This document shows positions 62,078 through 63,579 of a DNA stretch of 64,000 bases, one piece after another. The notes under the pieces were generated by a model, which saw nothing but the letters and a program-made list of their open reading frames with translations, was not told the origin of the DNA and made no database searches. The stretch is from assembly GCA_964017185.1 (NCBI GenBank), contig OZ024869.1:52478761-52542760 (forward strand), in the 5' to 3' direction. The stretch's first letter is position 1. Each line of letters opens with the position of its first letter. The position numbers were made by a program, and so were the translations under genes. The stretch comes from Rugalucina vietnamica (lineage: Eukaryota > Mollusca > Bivalvia > Lucinida > Lucinidae).

Positions 62078-62652
62078 TGCTAGATAGCATCAGTACCACT
62101 TCAAGTAATGAACCGAGTGGACATGCCAGAGTGAGCGACATTGGGATGTTGACCTGAATCCGTTGTGCTTTATGACAACCAAAAATGGACCGGTTTAAGG
62201 TTTACACCAGTTGAAATCTCTACCAAAATGTATCTTAATTTATATCCAACAACTGTTGTTTTACTATTGAATGAAAACTAAATCATACTTATAGCGATGT
62301 ACACAAAGAAAATCATCTGAATTGAAGATCAAAGATTTCTTCTGCATTTCTGACTGTACGCAGAGTGTTGCATCTTAATTGGGTTTTAAGACATTTTAAT
62401 TGAGTAAATACATAGATATGCTGCCTATCTGGAGCACTGATATTTGTTGCTAGACTTTAATTTTTGGTTTCTTTTTCAGCAAAGCTTTTAGAAAAGTTAT
62501 AACTTGTGAAATTTGTATTTTATATATTGATCTAAGCAATTTTGTGCCTCTTTTGAGCTTCTGAAGAATTGTAAATAACAAAACAAGTTGTCAATTGTAT
62601 CCACCTTTTCCTTTCCAGCTTTTAGCTTTAGCTTTCTCTCTTCTTCTTCCAT
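2450..62652 (-). CDS. AKAP9: AKAP9/pericentrin-like giant coiled-coil scaffold, spliced, 3' end outside the window
   Basis: Eight exons join in frame: 62605-62652, 46616-46744, 42240-42293, 40512-40739, 31501-37986, 20250-26354, 2952-3206 and 2450-2687 (complement), giving about 4,514 codons without a stop. Introns 1 to 7 have GT-AG ends and are phase 0; the last visible donor is phase 1. Family knowledge: AKAP9 (AKAP450) and pericentrin are vertebrate paralogues that anchor PKA and gamma-tubulin complexes at centrosome and Golgi and carry a C-terminal PACT domain. The short basic N-terminus (AGKEK followed by LAKFQQKKKKAK) matches the start both vertebrate proteins share, and VTKDAIVTQLADRL resembles an early AKAP9 segment. 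The rest is heptad-rich coiled coil broken by acidic, serine-rich linkers. An invertebrate gene probably represents the ancestor of both paralogues, so the symbol marks a family rather than strict orthology. The PACT domain is not visible here. Confidence 0.85.
2952..3206 (-). CDS. AKAP9: AKAP9-like exon 7
   Basis: Acceptor TTTTACTAG|CTC and donor CATGTG|GTATGT enclose 85 codons: LEALRGQYESQLEGLRAELS, a short Gly/Asp/Thr-rich break, then EKLGEGLAKEEREQLESLVA and IDKDHQQEIAQIQEKHV. The two heptad-rich halves with a flexible insert fit the scaffold. It joins exon 6 in phase 0 across a 17-kb intron; that linkage is inferred from frame and composition because no transcript is available. Confidence 0.8.
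3358..3470 (+). mobile_element. Family A hairpin MITE, degraded copy
   Basis: Retains the CTGACCAGGTCCAACACAAA body and GCGCTGATCAGCTGTGCAGT, but lacks clear terminal repeats. Confidence 0.6.
3540..4600. other. Intron 6 segment without recognised features
   Basis: AT-rich single-copy-looking sequence. A tRNA-like scrap just before it (about 3480-3540) resembles the A/B-box region of the SINEs but is too short to assign. Confidence 0.4.
4611..4721 (-). CDS. Second candidate alternative first exon inside intron 6
   Basis: ATG-started open segment of 37 codons containing MSLVGLEQDREEGLTLRWLP and ending MIEMTKQK at donor AAG|GTGGGT, phase 0, matching exon 7. An in-frame TGA lies upstream. Composition is protein-like (charged, no low complexity), but I recognise no family. 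It could be a first exon of a short isoform or chance. Confidence 0.33.
4986..5090. repeat. 24-bp minisatellite, about four units
   Basis: Tandem TACACAATTTTGTTTGTTTT-type units with single-base differences. Confidence 0.9.
5531..5584. repeat. (ATT)n microsatellite
   Basis: About 17 uninterrupted trinucleotide units. Confidence 0.95.
5749..6248. mobile_element. MITE-like element with GGAATAGG termini
   Basis: The 500-bp segment begins AGGAATAGG-CCC-ACAAA and ends TTTGT-AAA-CCTATTCCT, an imperfect 17-bp inverted repeat. No coding potential. No convincing target duplication was identified. Confidence 0.5.
6258..6545 (-). repeat. Family I interspersed repeat, copy 1
   Basis: About 280 bp shared with 9800-10085 and 15630-15835, recognised by TTGCCCATGCAATA at one end, CGCTCAAAACA-like or GGTATACCCC blocks in the middle, and ATGTTATCCTGATG at the other end. 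This copy has an internal AGAACCGC/GCGGTTCT palindrome. Confidence 0.65.
6843..6905 (-). other. Penelope-like terminal motif
   Basis: On the minus strand CTGAAGAGGCTTAAGTAGCC is followed by GAAACCGTGG, the CTGAAGA...CGAAAC pattern common at ends of Penelope-like elements. Only the motif is visible. Confidence 0.35.
6910..7590. other. Intron 6 segment without recognised features
   Basis: AT-rich. A short stretch near 7470-7520 (AATTTCTTGCTAATTAGCGC) recurs near 12510, suggesting an old dispersed repeat. Confidence 0.4.
7595..7899. mobile_element. 305-bp inverted-repeat element with GC-rich interior
   Basis: Perfect 17-bp terminal inverted repeats, CACCAGTCATTTGTAAC and its complement, enclose a G/C-rich body. 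No coding capacity; MITE-like. Confidence 0.7.
7900..9110. other. Intron 6 segment, old repeat traces only
   Basis: Contains a poly-T run at about 7991-8012 and a block (TTATTGGAGCATGTGC) also found near 12927. No exon was supported. Confidence 0.4.
9114..9350 (+). mobile_element. Family A hairpin MITE, full copy
   Basis: Termini TGAGCCTGTGCATGAGAAAA and its near-perfect complement, flanked by TA on both sides. The internal zero-loop palindrome AGCTTCGCGGT/ACCGCGAAGCT is embedded in longer arms (CAAAG...CTTTG). Non-coding; the open frame across it is an artefact. Confidence 0.9.
9800..10085 (+). repeat. Family I interspersed repeat, copy 2
   Basis: Shares CATGCCCATGCAATAC, CGCTCAAAACATTTATTGTG and the GGGGTTTAAGGGGGTAT block with the other copies. 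Confidence 0.65.
10546..10623 (-). CDS. Candidate alternative first exon inside intron 6
   Basis: ATG-started open segment of 26 codons (MESDIQKKAKKGDGSVEEIA then KSIENK) ending exactly at a strong donor AAG|GTAAGC in phase 0. An in-frame TAA lies two codons upstream and there is no plausible acceptor, so it would be a first exon. Joined to exon 7 (LEALRGQ) it would make a short C-terminal isoform of the scaffold. It could also be the first exon of an unrelated nested gene, or chance. Confidence 0.4.
11196..11432 (+). mobile_element. Family A hairpin MITE, full copy
   Basis: TGAGCCGCGACGCAAGAAAA termini, TA on both sides, internal stem AGCTTCGCAGT/ACTGCGAAGCT. Confidence 0.9.
12613..12780 (+). 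mobile_element. SINE 3' body with A-rich tail
   Basis: Shares CATGTGAGACAAGCCAAGTT through GACGTTAAACTGAAT with the complete SINE at 26680, ending in an A-rich tail. The tRNA head is missing (5' truncation). Confidence 0.8.
13333..13568 (+). mobile_element. Family A hairpin MITE, full copy
   Basis: TGAGCCGCGACGCCAGAAAA start, ATGGCTCA end, TT flanks on both sides, stem AGCTTCGCAGT/ACTGCGAAGCT. Confidence 0.88.
13943..14180. mobile_element. Family H foldback element, copy 1
   Basis: Inverted ends around GAGGTTATAAAACTTTTT and AAAAAGTTTTATAACCTC, with further pairing through CTCAACTCAGCTGAG. The interior repeats CTGCTCATAAATGTT. Related to 44922-45195. Confidence 0.7.
14437..14645 (-). mobile_element. 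Family A hairpin MITE, degraded copy
   Basis: Contains GCACATTTATCAGCGCCTTT, CGGATAGTACAATTCC and AGACCTGGTCGGAAACCACA, but eroded termini. The stem is partly broken (GTGCAGT versus ACTGCACA then TTTA). Confidence 0.75.
14801..14964 (+). mobile_element. Family A hairpin MITE, internally deleted copy
   Basis: TGAGCCACGG start and GTGGTTCA end with TA on both sides; about 70 bp are missing near the 5' side. Stem AGCTGTGCAGT/ACTGCACAGCT. Confidence 0.85.
15244..15392 (-). mobile_element. tRNA-derived SINE fragment
   Basis: Minus strand: A box TGACCTAGTGGTTAGGGC, B box GGGTTTGATCTCC, then TGTGTCCTTGAACAAGACAC, a central motif typical of many invertebrate and fish SINEs. It shares the later GGTAGCTC block with the SINE at 48885. 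Confidence 0.75.
15630..15835 (+). repeat. Family I interspersed repeat, copy 3
   Basis: Shares TTGCCCATGCAATA, CGCTCAAAACATACATTGTG, GGTATACCCC and GTTATCCTGATG with the other copies. Confidence 0.65.
15840..16900. other. Intron 6 segment, possible eroded Tigger-like end
   Basis: No exon supported. GTTATAATGGGGTTAAACTG near 16555 resembles the terminal repeats of pogo/Tigger elements, but the partner end was not found. The overlapping 114-codon frame looks fortuitous. Confidence 0.3.
16906..17130 (+). mobile_element. Family A hairpin MITE
   Basis: TGAGCATGTGCGTGAGAAAA start and GCAGCGGCTCA end. The stem has an asymmetric change (GCTGTGAAGTT versus GCTGCACAGCT). Confidence 0.87.
17311..17546 (-). 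mobile_element. Family A hairpin MITE, full copy
   Basis: TGAGCCGCCTCATGGGAAAA start and GAGGCGGCTCA end, TT flanks, stem AGCTTCGCGGT/ACCGCGAAGCT. Confidence 0.9.
17680..18164. mobile_element. Family F long palindromic foldback element
   Basis: CAGTCAAGGACCAAAAGCAT at the left and its near-complement at the right. Homology between arms continues far inward (CTCCATAGACTTAC, TGTATTTTCATG), so most of the 485 bp is a large imperfect palindrome. Non-coding. A partial copy is at 49166-49647. Confidence 0.8.
18348..18440 (+). mobile_element. Family A fragment
   Basis: TGAGCCCTGTAGAGAAAAAA and GACTAGACTTGGAATTT resemble the 5' half of family A; the hairpin half is missing. Confidence 0.5.
18449..18684 (+). 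mobile_element. Family A hairpin MITE, full copy
   Basis: TGAGCCGCCTCGTGGGAAAA start and GTGGCTCA end, flanked by AT, stem AGCTTCGCGGT/ACCGCGAAGCT. Confidence 0.9.
18822..19057 (-). mobile_element. Family A hairpin MITE, full copy
   Basis: TGAGCCGCCTCATGGGAAAA start and GAGGCGGCTCA end, TA on both sides. A near-perfect 31-bp-arm palindrome with no loop is centred near 18890. Confidence 0.92.
19129..19260. mobile_element. 132-bp inverted-repeat element
   Basis: ACATGAAAAACCCTGCT is mirrored by AGCAGGGTTTTGCATGT. Non-coding, MITE-like, with internal TGTCGA-type repeats. Confidence 0.6.
19420..19665. mobile_element. 246-bp inverted-repeat element
   Basis: CTAACAGAGCTCCAGA...GTGA is mirrored by TCAC...TCTGGAGCTCTGTTAG at the far end. 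Non-coding. Confidence 0.6.
19905..20140 (-). mobile_element. Family A hairpin MITE
   Basis: CGAGCCGTCGACCCAGAAAA start and GAAGGCTCA end. It lies about 110 bp from the exon 6 donor. Confidence 0.85.
20250..26354 (-). CDS. AKAP9: AKAP9-like exon 6, second giant coiled-coil exon (2,035 codons)
   Basis: Acceptor ATACTTTCAG|GAC starts DLATARDALLRRADTYSLQL. It spans residues about 2316-4350: a short helical start, an acidic serine-rich linker containing LPSWLDWEISPDLSFGSLNS, a possible second amphipathic helix (ENIIEQLIKESINW, about 2524), coiled coil about 2934-3865, a Ser/Arg-rich linker about 3870-3995 with the basophilic-kinase-like site RKLSFHE, then coiled coil to the end (LHTEQQNQ). The proposed donor CAG|GTTAAA is weak (T at +3), and read-through adds only Val-Lys and a TGA stop, so some transcripts may end here. 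Phase agrees with exon 7. Confidence 0.88.
26514..26679 (+). mobile_element. Family A element, left half, split by nested insertions
   Basis: TGAGCCATCTCGTGAGAAAA start. The copy breaks off in its stem at CTAATCAGCTTC and resumes at 28173, where TAATCAGCTTC is repeated, an 11-bp target duplication around the inserted SINE and family B element. Confidence 0.88.
26680..26920 (+). mobile_element. tRNA-derived SINE, complete, inserted in family A
   Basis: tRNA-like head with A box GTGGCCGAGCGGTTAAGAGC and B box GTGGGTTCCAGCC, body beginning CATGTGAGACAAGCCAAGTT, and an A-rich tail before 26921. The head resembles a tRNA-Ser/Leu promoter region. Flanking TAATCAGCTTC duplications mark retroposition. 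The same body recurs at 12613 and, inverted, at 43262. Confidence 0.88.
26921..28170. mobile_element. Family B element with about 160-bp tandem core (copy 1)
   Basis: Begins AAGAGCTGTTGCAGG...TAGCTCGCCTG and ends TGCACTTCGTGCAGGCGAGC. TAGCTCGCCTG and CAGGCGAGCTA are subterminal inverted repeats, and TGCACTTCGTGCA is a 3' hairpin. The core is about seven tandem units carrying variants of TGACCTTGACCTCAAGGTCA. The layout resembles bivalve pearl elements and Helentron/DINE-1-type non-autonomous rolling-circle elements (inference). It sits in the tail of the adjacent SINE. Confidence 0.82.
28171..28258 (+). mobile_element. Family A element, right half
   Basis: Resumes the copy begun at 26514: AATCAGCTTCGTGGCTAACT through GAGGCGGCTCA. 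Confidence 0.85.
28393..28628 (-). mobile_element. Family A hairpin MITE, full copy
   Basis: TGAGCCGCCTCATGGGAAAA start and GAGATGGCTCA end, CT on both sides, stem AGCTTCGCGGT/ACCACGAAGCT. Confidence 0.9.
28790..29250. repeat. Diverged tandem repeat, about 175-bp units
   Basis: Recurring blocks GCAATTTGAACTTAGTCATT, GAATGGACAGTGGGTAC-like and CTTTGAAG.TATGCATGTGG, two to three imperfect copies. No coding potential. Confidence 0.6.
29640..30645. repeat. Family E, three tandem units of about 305-360 bp
   Basis: ATTGTTAGATCCTTTGGAA recurs at about 29671, 29976 and 30335, each unit also carrying CATTCAAAGCGAGAAGATGG and AAAGACTCATAATCCCAAAG. Short open frames inside are artefacts. An inverted fragment is at 50600-51030. 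Confidence 0.85.
30670..30805 (-). mobile_element. Family A, degraded copy
   Basis: GACCAAGATGCAGATAAGCT, AATTTCAAGCTTC and GGTTTTCTTGTGATATGACT correspond to family A, heavily diverged. Confidence 0.5.
30925..30984. repeat. 60-bp hairpin, 21-bp arms
   Basis: CAAACAGAATAGCCCCAGATG pairs with CATCTGGGGCTATACTGTTT(G) with one mismatch, around an 18-base loop containing GACGCCGCAG. It is probably the end of a molluscan dispersed repeat. Confidence 0.75.
31100..31330 (+). repeat. Family G interspersed repeat, copy 1
   Basis: Shares GTGATGTTTGCACCTTA, GTAATTGAGTGGCC and the GATTGTGCCG region with 60230-60420 and, inverted, 63345-63575. It ends about 170 bp from the exon 5 donor. Confidence 0.6.
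31501..37986 (-). CDS. AKAP9: AKAP9-like exon 5, giant coiled-coil exon (2,162 codons)
   Basis: Acceptor CATTTTAG|GCT (37987) and donor AAG|GTGGGT. Numbering the spliced protein, it covers residues about 154-2315. Order: coiled coil to about 650; acidic, Ser/Thr-rich linker; a hydrophobic amphipathic helix around 749-768 (FQAGSIVANVLELAQNTV), a candidate PKA RII-binding helix; linker to about 955; long coiled coil about 960-1830; disordered linker about 1830-2150 with repeated TQT-type motifs (FTQTD, CQTN, SIQTE, TTQTD, SSQTD); basic and acidic coiled coil to the end (LQKLNEENK). The 6.5-kb exon has no internal stop. The helix and TQT functions are inferred from motif shape only. Its acceptor lies about 17 bp from a family A element. 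Confidence 0.9.
38004..38197 (+). mobile_element. Family A, internally deleted, next to the exon 5 acceptor
   Basis: TGAGCCTGTGCTTGAGAAAC start and GCAGCGGCTCA end with ATG on both sides. The hairpin is deleted down to one arm. It lies 16 bp upstream of the exon 5 acceptor, so it supplies the likely branch-point region. Confidence 0.85.
38211..38440 (-). mobile_element. Family A, degraded copy
   Basis: GTCAGCTGTTCTGTAGCTGC, GCACAGCTGATCAGCCTCTT and TGTGTCGGACCTGGTTGGAA belong to the family; the termini are poorly kept. Confidence 0.75.
38480..38512. repeat. Poly-T and TTA tract
   Basis: About 20 T followed by ATTATTATT. The sequence from here to 38910 has no other recognised feature. Confidence 0.85.
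38917..40453 (+). mobile_element. Family C element with three about 455-bp tandem units
   Basis: Starts AAACCAGAGGACCAATGGTC...GCTCACCTGAG and ends CTCAGGTGAGCTAAAAA. The 3' hairpin is GCTCACCTTGTGAGC. Each unit carries TTGACCTTGCCGTAAAATAG then GTCAAGGTCATC, CATGGCGGCCATCTTGGTCA and TTGCCCCGGGG. A (GGAC)/(GACG)-rich minisatellite lies at about 40345-40394. Non-coding. Confidence 0.85.
40512..40739 (-). CDS. AKAP9: AKAP9-like exon 4
   Basis: Acceptor TTATTCACAG|TCT and donor CAG|GTAGGA enclose 76 codons. The first part repeats a DNQS-type motif (VESQDNQSNT, LDNQSSE, IPDNQSYENQ); the second part (MADVQELIQHVQWLQLQLKQ) begins the coiled coil. The short imperfect DNQS repeat looks like slippage-derived expansion. 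Both ends are phase 0. Confidence 0.8.
41147..41700 (+). pseudogene. Penelope-like element remnant: GIY-YIG endonuclease domain and 3' region
   Basis: Translation from 41147 gives LIECKHCNMQYVGQTNQKVS, the cysteine-bearing YVGxT part of the GIY-YIG endonuclease of Penelope-like retroelements. After a +2 frameshift near 41257 it continues HFNSDSHSIADFSFLPIDAI and, past stops, YLIHKLDTLYPKGMNSKL, matching the order of the family's C-terminal motifs. The 3' part has CTGAGAAAGCC...GCGAAACGTTGG, typical of Penelope-like ends. No reverse transcriptase portion remains. Broken by frameshift and stops. Confidence 0.75.
41742..41897 (+). mobile_element. Family A, truncated at the hairpin
   Basis: TGCCGCCTCGTGGGAAAACC through GCGCTGATCAGCT, then stops at the stem; the right half is absent. 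Confidence 0.8.
42102..42176. repeat. Perfect 19-bp-arm inverted repeat
   Basis: AAAACCTATGTTGTGGGTA pairs perfectly with TACCCACAACATAGGTTTT across 37 bases containing GAACGGCCTCGG. It resembles the core of family I and lies 63 bp inside intron 3. Confidence 0.85.
42240..42293 (-). CDS. AKAP9: AKAP9-like exon 3
   Basis: Acceptor TTATTACAG|AGT and donor GAG|GTAAGA flank 18 codons (SAMESMSNLSEEEASGTE). It is phase 0 on both sides, acidic and low in complexity. Splice signals and frame continuity support it, while sequence homology is too short to test. A family A element starts 12 bp upstream of its acceptor. Confidence 0.7.
42307..42542 (+). mobile_element. Family A, full copy next to the exon 3 acceptor
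   Basis: TGAGCCGCCTTGTGGGAAAA start and GCGGCGGCTCA end, AAT on both sides. It begins 12 bp upstream of the exon 3 acceptor. Confidence 0.9.
43008..43195 (-). mobile_element. Family A, very degraded copy
   Basis: CTCATAAGAAAACCTGCAAT, CCAGATCAGC and an eroded body; best read as an old copy. Confidence 0.4.
43262..43435 (-). mobile_element. SINE 3' body, inverted
   Basis: Reverse complement of the body seen at 26760-26910 (AAGATTATTTCAGCTCGTAT, CCAATCAGTAGGTGG, CACATGTAAGACAAGCCATG on the opposite strand). Confidence 0.8.
43555..43650 (-). mobile_element. tRNA-SINE scrap
   Basis: Minus strand shows CTTGGTTTGATCC (B-box like) followed by GCTGTGCCTGAGACACACTA, resembling the central SINE motif. 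Degraded. Confidence 0.4.
43660..44770. other. Intron 2 segment without recognised features
   Basis: AT-rich, no exon supported; a short poly-C run at about 44237-44243. Confidence 0.4.
44780..44920 (-). mobile_element. Family A, degraded copy
   Basis: GTGCAGCTGATCAGTACCTT and TTGTGTTGAATCTGG fit the family's right half in reverse orientation; termini lost. Confidence 0.45.
44922..45195. mobile_element. Family H foldback element, copy 2
   Basis: CTGGCCCCGAGGCTATAAAA and its counterpart TTTTATAACCTTGGGGCCAG are the ends. The interior has a 46-bp tandem duplication (CCAAAGCCTGTAATTTATCC). Confidence 0.75.
45279..45418 (+). mobile_element. Family A, left half, split by family B
   Basis: TGAGCTCCGTCATGAGAAAA start through TACTATCCCTGAAGCAA, interrupted by family B copy 2. 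The element continues at 46505. Confidence 0.85.
45419..46504. mobile_element. Family B element (copy 2)
   Basis: GAGCTGTCGCAGGACAGCGT start and GTACAGGCGGGCTA end, about six tandem units with degenerate TGACCTTGACCTCAAGGTCA sites. Inserted between A and A of a family A copy without a target duplication, as expected of rolling-circle insertion. Confidence 0.83.
46505..46603 (+). mobile_element. Family A, right half, next to the exon 2 donor
   Basis: AAAACAAAGATGCTGATCAA through GATGCGGCTGA, ending about 12 bp from the exon 2 donor at 46615. Confidence 0.82.
46616..46744 (-). CDS. AKAP9: AKAP9-like exon 2
   Basis: Acceptor AATTTCAG|CTT and donor GAG|GTGAGA enclose 43 codons beginning LAKFQQKKKKAKPVRDDEQP and ending GANVLE. 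The basic FQQKKKKAK block corresponds to the conserved FRQRK-type region of AKAP9/PCNT N-termini; the remainder is acidic and probably disordered. A family A hairpin element ends only about 12 bp inside the following intron. Confidence 0.85.
46983..47426 (-). mobile_element. Family D fragment, inverted
   Basis: Begins with the complement of the shared 3' end (GAGCCGAAGGCTCACAGGTG) and reads family D units in reverse (CCTGCCAACCATGCCCCTGG, AAATCTTCTTCTCT). It abuts family C at 47427. Confidence 0.7.
47427..48593 (+). mobile_element. Family C element, 5' part
   Basis: TAAAACCAGAGGACCAATGG start, then about 455-bp units with GACCTTGCCGTAAAATAGGT and CATCTTGGTCATGTGACC. Interrupted at TGCCGTAAAATA by the Tc1-like element. 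Confidence 0.8.
48885..49095 (+). mobile_element. tRNA-derived SINE nested in the Tc1-like element
   Basis: A box GCGGTGGCATAGTTGTAGTG, B box GAGTTCGATCTGC, central motif TGTGTCCTTGAGTAAGGCAC and a CAAACAAACAAA tail. It shares the GGTAGCTCTG block with the SINE at 15244. Confidence 0.82.
49166..49647. mobile_element. Family F palindromic foldback element, left end lost
   Basis: TATTTCCATAATGTCAGAAA...CTCCATAGACTTAC at the left is mirrored by GTCTATGG...GTGGAAATACTTTTGGTCC at the right. Same palindrome as 17680-18164. Confidence 0.78.
50226..50556 (+). mobile_element. Family C element, 3' part
   Basis: Resumes TAGGTCATCCTAGGGTCATG and ends AGCTCACCTGTGAGCCTTCG...CAGGTGAGCTAAAAA. Completes the copy begun at 47427. 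Confidence 0.8.
50557..51200 (-). mobile_element. Family D fragments interrupted by an inverted family E fragment
   Basis: Family D pieces (TCCTCTCTGAAACCACA; ATCTTGCCAACCATGCCCTT) flank a reversed family E segment, about 50600-51030 (TACTGCAGCTGGCGTTGTGC, AAAGGATCAAGG). Confidence 0.6.
51200..51560. other. Unassigned spacer in intron 1
   Basis: Between family D and family C material. Contains an open 67-codon frame with no recognisable domain; no host exon supported. Confidence 0.4.
51570..52317 (+). mobile_element. Family C element, 5'-truncated
   Basis: About one and a half tandem units and the full 3' end: TTTGAAAATGGTGGACGACA, then AAGCTCACCTTGTGAGCC and CGGCTCAGGTGAGCTAAAAA. Confidence 0.8.
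52320..52780. other. Intron 1 segment without recognised features
   Basis: No exon or repeat supported. Confidence 0.35.
53055..56042. mobile_element. About 3-kb segment bounded by inverted repeats, possible DNA transposon remnant
   Basis: Left TTAAGGCC-A-rich-ATTGCTTCTCAGGCC (53055-53092) is the imperfect complement of right GGCCTGAGAAACATTT...TTGCCTAA (56008-56042). Both ends also carry GATGCGG(G)CGG-type blocks. The interior holds a SINE and otherwise unassigned sequence with no long open frame. Superfamily not recognised. Confidence 0.5.
54430..54660 (+). mobile_element. tRNA-derived SINE
   Basis: A-box-like TAGCGAAATGATTAGAGC and B-box GGGTTGGATCCCG, followed by GGTACC...CTTGCTAGCTTGGCGCTCAT, a block seen in molluscan SINEs. 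A functional tRNA is excluded because no acceptor stem forms. Confidence 0.6.
56231..56775. mobile_element. hAT-like MITE with 8-bp duplication
   Basis: TAGTGTTGTGCCGATTAATC start and ATACCCAACACTA end (TAGTGTTG/CAACACTA), flanked by TTTTCCAT on both sides. Both ends are rich in ATCGAT/AATCGA words as in known invertebrate hAT elements. No transposase frame. Confidence 0.82.
57033..58320. mobile_element. Family B element (copy 3, best preserved)
   Basis: TAAGAGCTGTCGCAGGACAG start and TGCACTTCGTGCAGGCGAGC end. Seven units of about 155-172 bp; four keep TGACCTTGACCTCAAGGTCA exactly (about 57110, 57586, 57754, 57926) and the others differ at one or two bases. Confidence 0.87.
58321..60038 (+). 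mobile_element. Family D element, 5' part, with CCCCGGGG tandem units
   Basis: Begins next to family B with CAAGTAGCCCAGGGGCAACG...GCTCACCTGAG. About 145-bp units repeat CCCCCGGGGCGGGGCC, GACCCCAGGGGCA, GGCAGGATTTATA and AAATATGAAAGCTCTGGGCC. Several short open frames here are repeat translations. Confidence 0.82.
60230..60420 (+). repeat. Family G interspersed repeat, copy 2 (inside the hAT-like element)
   Basis: TAATGTTTGCACCTTTGATG and AACTTAGTGGCCACCTTTAG match family G. Confidence 0.5.
60657..60788. repeat. Long poly-T then poly-A tracts
   Basis: About 30 T at 60658-60687 and about 24 A near 60764-60787, able to pair. Confidence 0.9.
61242..61636 (+). mobile_element. Family D element, 3' part
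   Basis: Resumes after the hAT-like insertion and ends AAGCTCACCTTGTGAGCCTT then CGGCTCAGGTGAGCTAAAAA. Confidence 0.82.
61737..61868 (+). pseudogene. LINE ORF2 C-terminal remnant
   Basis: Frame of 43 residues plus stop with KNSFFPRTIPLWNNLPTSVL and KTAEEFKAL, the C-terminal signature of many non-LTR retrotransposon ORF2 proteins (SFFPRTI..WN.LP). Upstream reverse transcriptase is absent; downstream untranslated sequence runs into a (GATA)n tract, as LINE tails often do. Confidence 0.75.
62030..62078. repeat. (GATA)n microsatellite
   Basis: About 12 uninterrupted units, likely the tail of the LINE fragment upstream. Confidence 0.95.
62605..62652 (-). CDS. AKAP9: AKAP9-like exon 1 (start codon)
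   Basis: Sixteen codons, MEEEERKLKLKAGKEK, followed by donor AAG|GTGGAT. The ATG has A at -3 and G at +4, and an in-frame TGA lies three codons upstream, so this is the initiator. The sequence matches the acidic-then-basic start of AKAP9 and PCNT and continues naturally into exon 2 (EK then LAKFQQ). It is too short to be found by ORF length. No upstream 5' UTR exon was identified. Confidence 0.82.
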
Positions 62653-62939
62653 ATTTGCTCATTTATTCATTTCATTTTTCCTTTTCGTCATTTCCCAAAA
62701 AAATGTCATCAGACACGAATGTACTTGAAATTGAACGAATGGTTTCCAGCCAGTCAGTCTCGTCACCGCAGGATACTGCAGGATACCATATGATACGTTT
62801 ATCTGGACCATTAGCACAGTATCTGGACACATATTAGCAAATTCAGCTTGCTAGCATTTTCAGGCTGCTTTCCAATCCTTTTTTTCTCAATGAATTATGA
62901 TTGATATTTAAGATTTCAAATGCAGACTTCAATTTCAAT

Positions 62940-62990
62940 CTGAATCTGAATCTGAATAGTTTATTGGTGACACGCCATGTTGAGTTTATT
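62940..62990 (-). repeat. Possible LINE tail, (TTCAGA)n
   Basis: On the minus strand CACCAATAAACTATTCAGAT runs into TTCAGA repeats, resembling a LINE 3' end upstream of exon 1. Confidence 0.4.
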
Positions 62991-63134
62991 ATCAATGACG
63001 GGCATAAATGACAGAAAGAAAGAAGAAGAAAAAAGAAAAGAAATGGTAGTGAGCATTATATGTAAAAGAAGGTCAGTCAATAAAAAATGATCATTGCAAA
63101 TGTTTTGTCACATCTGAATATAGACTCGCACACT

Positions 63135-63185
63135 CAGCTGATGAGTACAATCTCAATGGAGCGAAACGTCTCTTCACCATTCCGA
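63135..63185 (+). other. Penelope-like terminal motif
   Basis: CTGATGAGTACAATC...GGAGCGAAACGTC has the CTGATGA...GAAAC arrangement of Penelope-like element ends. A stable central stem is not evident. Confidence 0.35.
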
Positions 63186-63344
63186 AGGTACTTTGAGCCT
63201 CGCGTCCATCCGTAAATCATTTGTATGTTTATGGTGGTGGATTACTTGTAAATAATTCCTCGAACTGAACTTTTAATTGTACGTGGCTCTTAACCTGTGA
63301 TGTGTATGTTTATCTAAAGTGTAAAAAAGTACAAGTAGGCAAAG

Positions 63345-63575
63345 ATCAGGAAAAGGCGCAATCAGAAAAAGACTCCCACTCCAAAAACCAAGGTGGGAAA
63401 AAACCAAACTAACAATCAGGCACTTATACCATGAAAACATTTCGTAAGCCGAATGAGCATCTATTTTCCCAATAGGTGGCCACTCAGTTACCTTAACTTA
63501 ACTAGAAATATGCAAACATACATAAGGCGCCAACAGCAGTATCGACTTGGAACAATCAGTAACACAAAGTTACTG
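63345..63575 (-). repeat. Family G interspersed repeat, copy 3
   Basis: Reverse complement contains AGTGGCCACCTATTGGGAAA, GTTTGGTTTTTTCCCACC and GATTGCGCCTTTTCC, matching the copy at 31100. Confidence 0.65.
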
Positions 63576-63579
63576 GCGG

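Noticed and set aside
62595..62837. 80-codon plus-strand frame over exon 1
   Set aside because: It overlaps the well-supported minus-strand start exon and has no independent support.
63135..63185. Functional hammerhead ribozyme
   Set aside because: CTGATGA and GAAAC are present, but stem II cannot be formed convincingly and no cleavage-site strand was found. Kept only as a motif.
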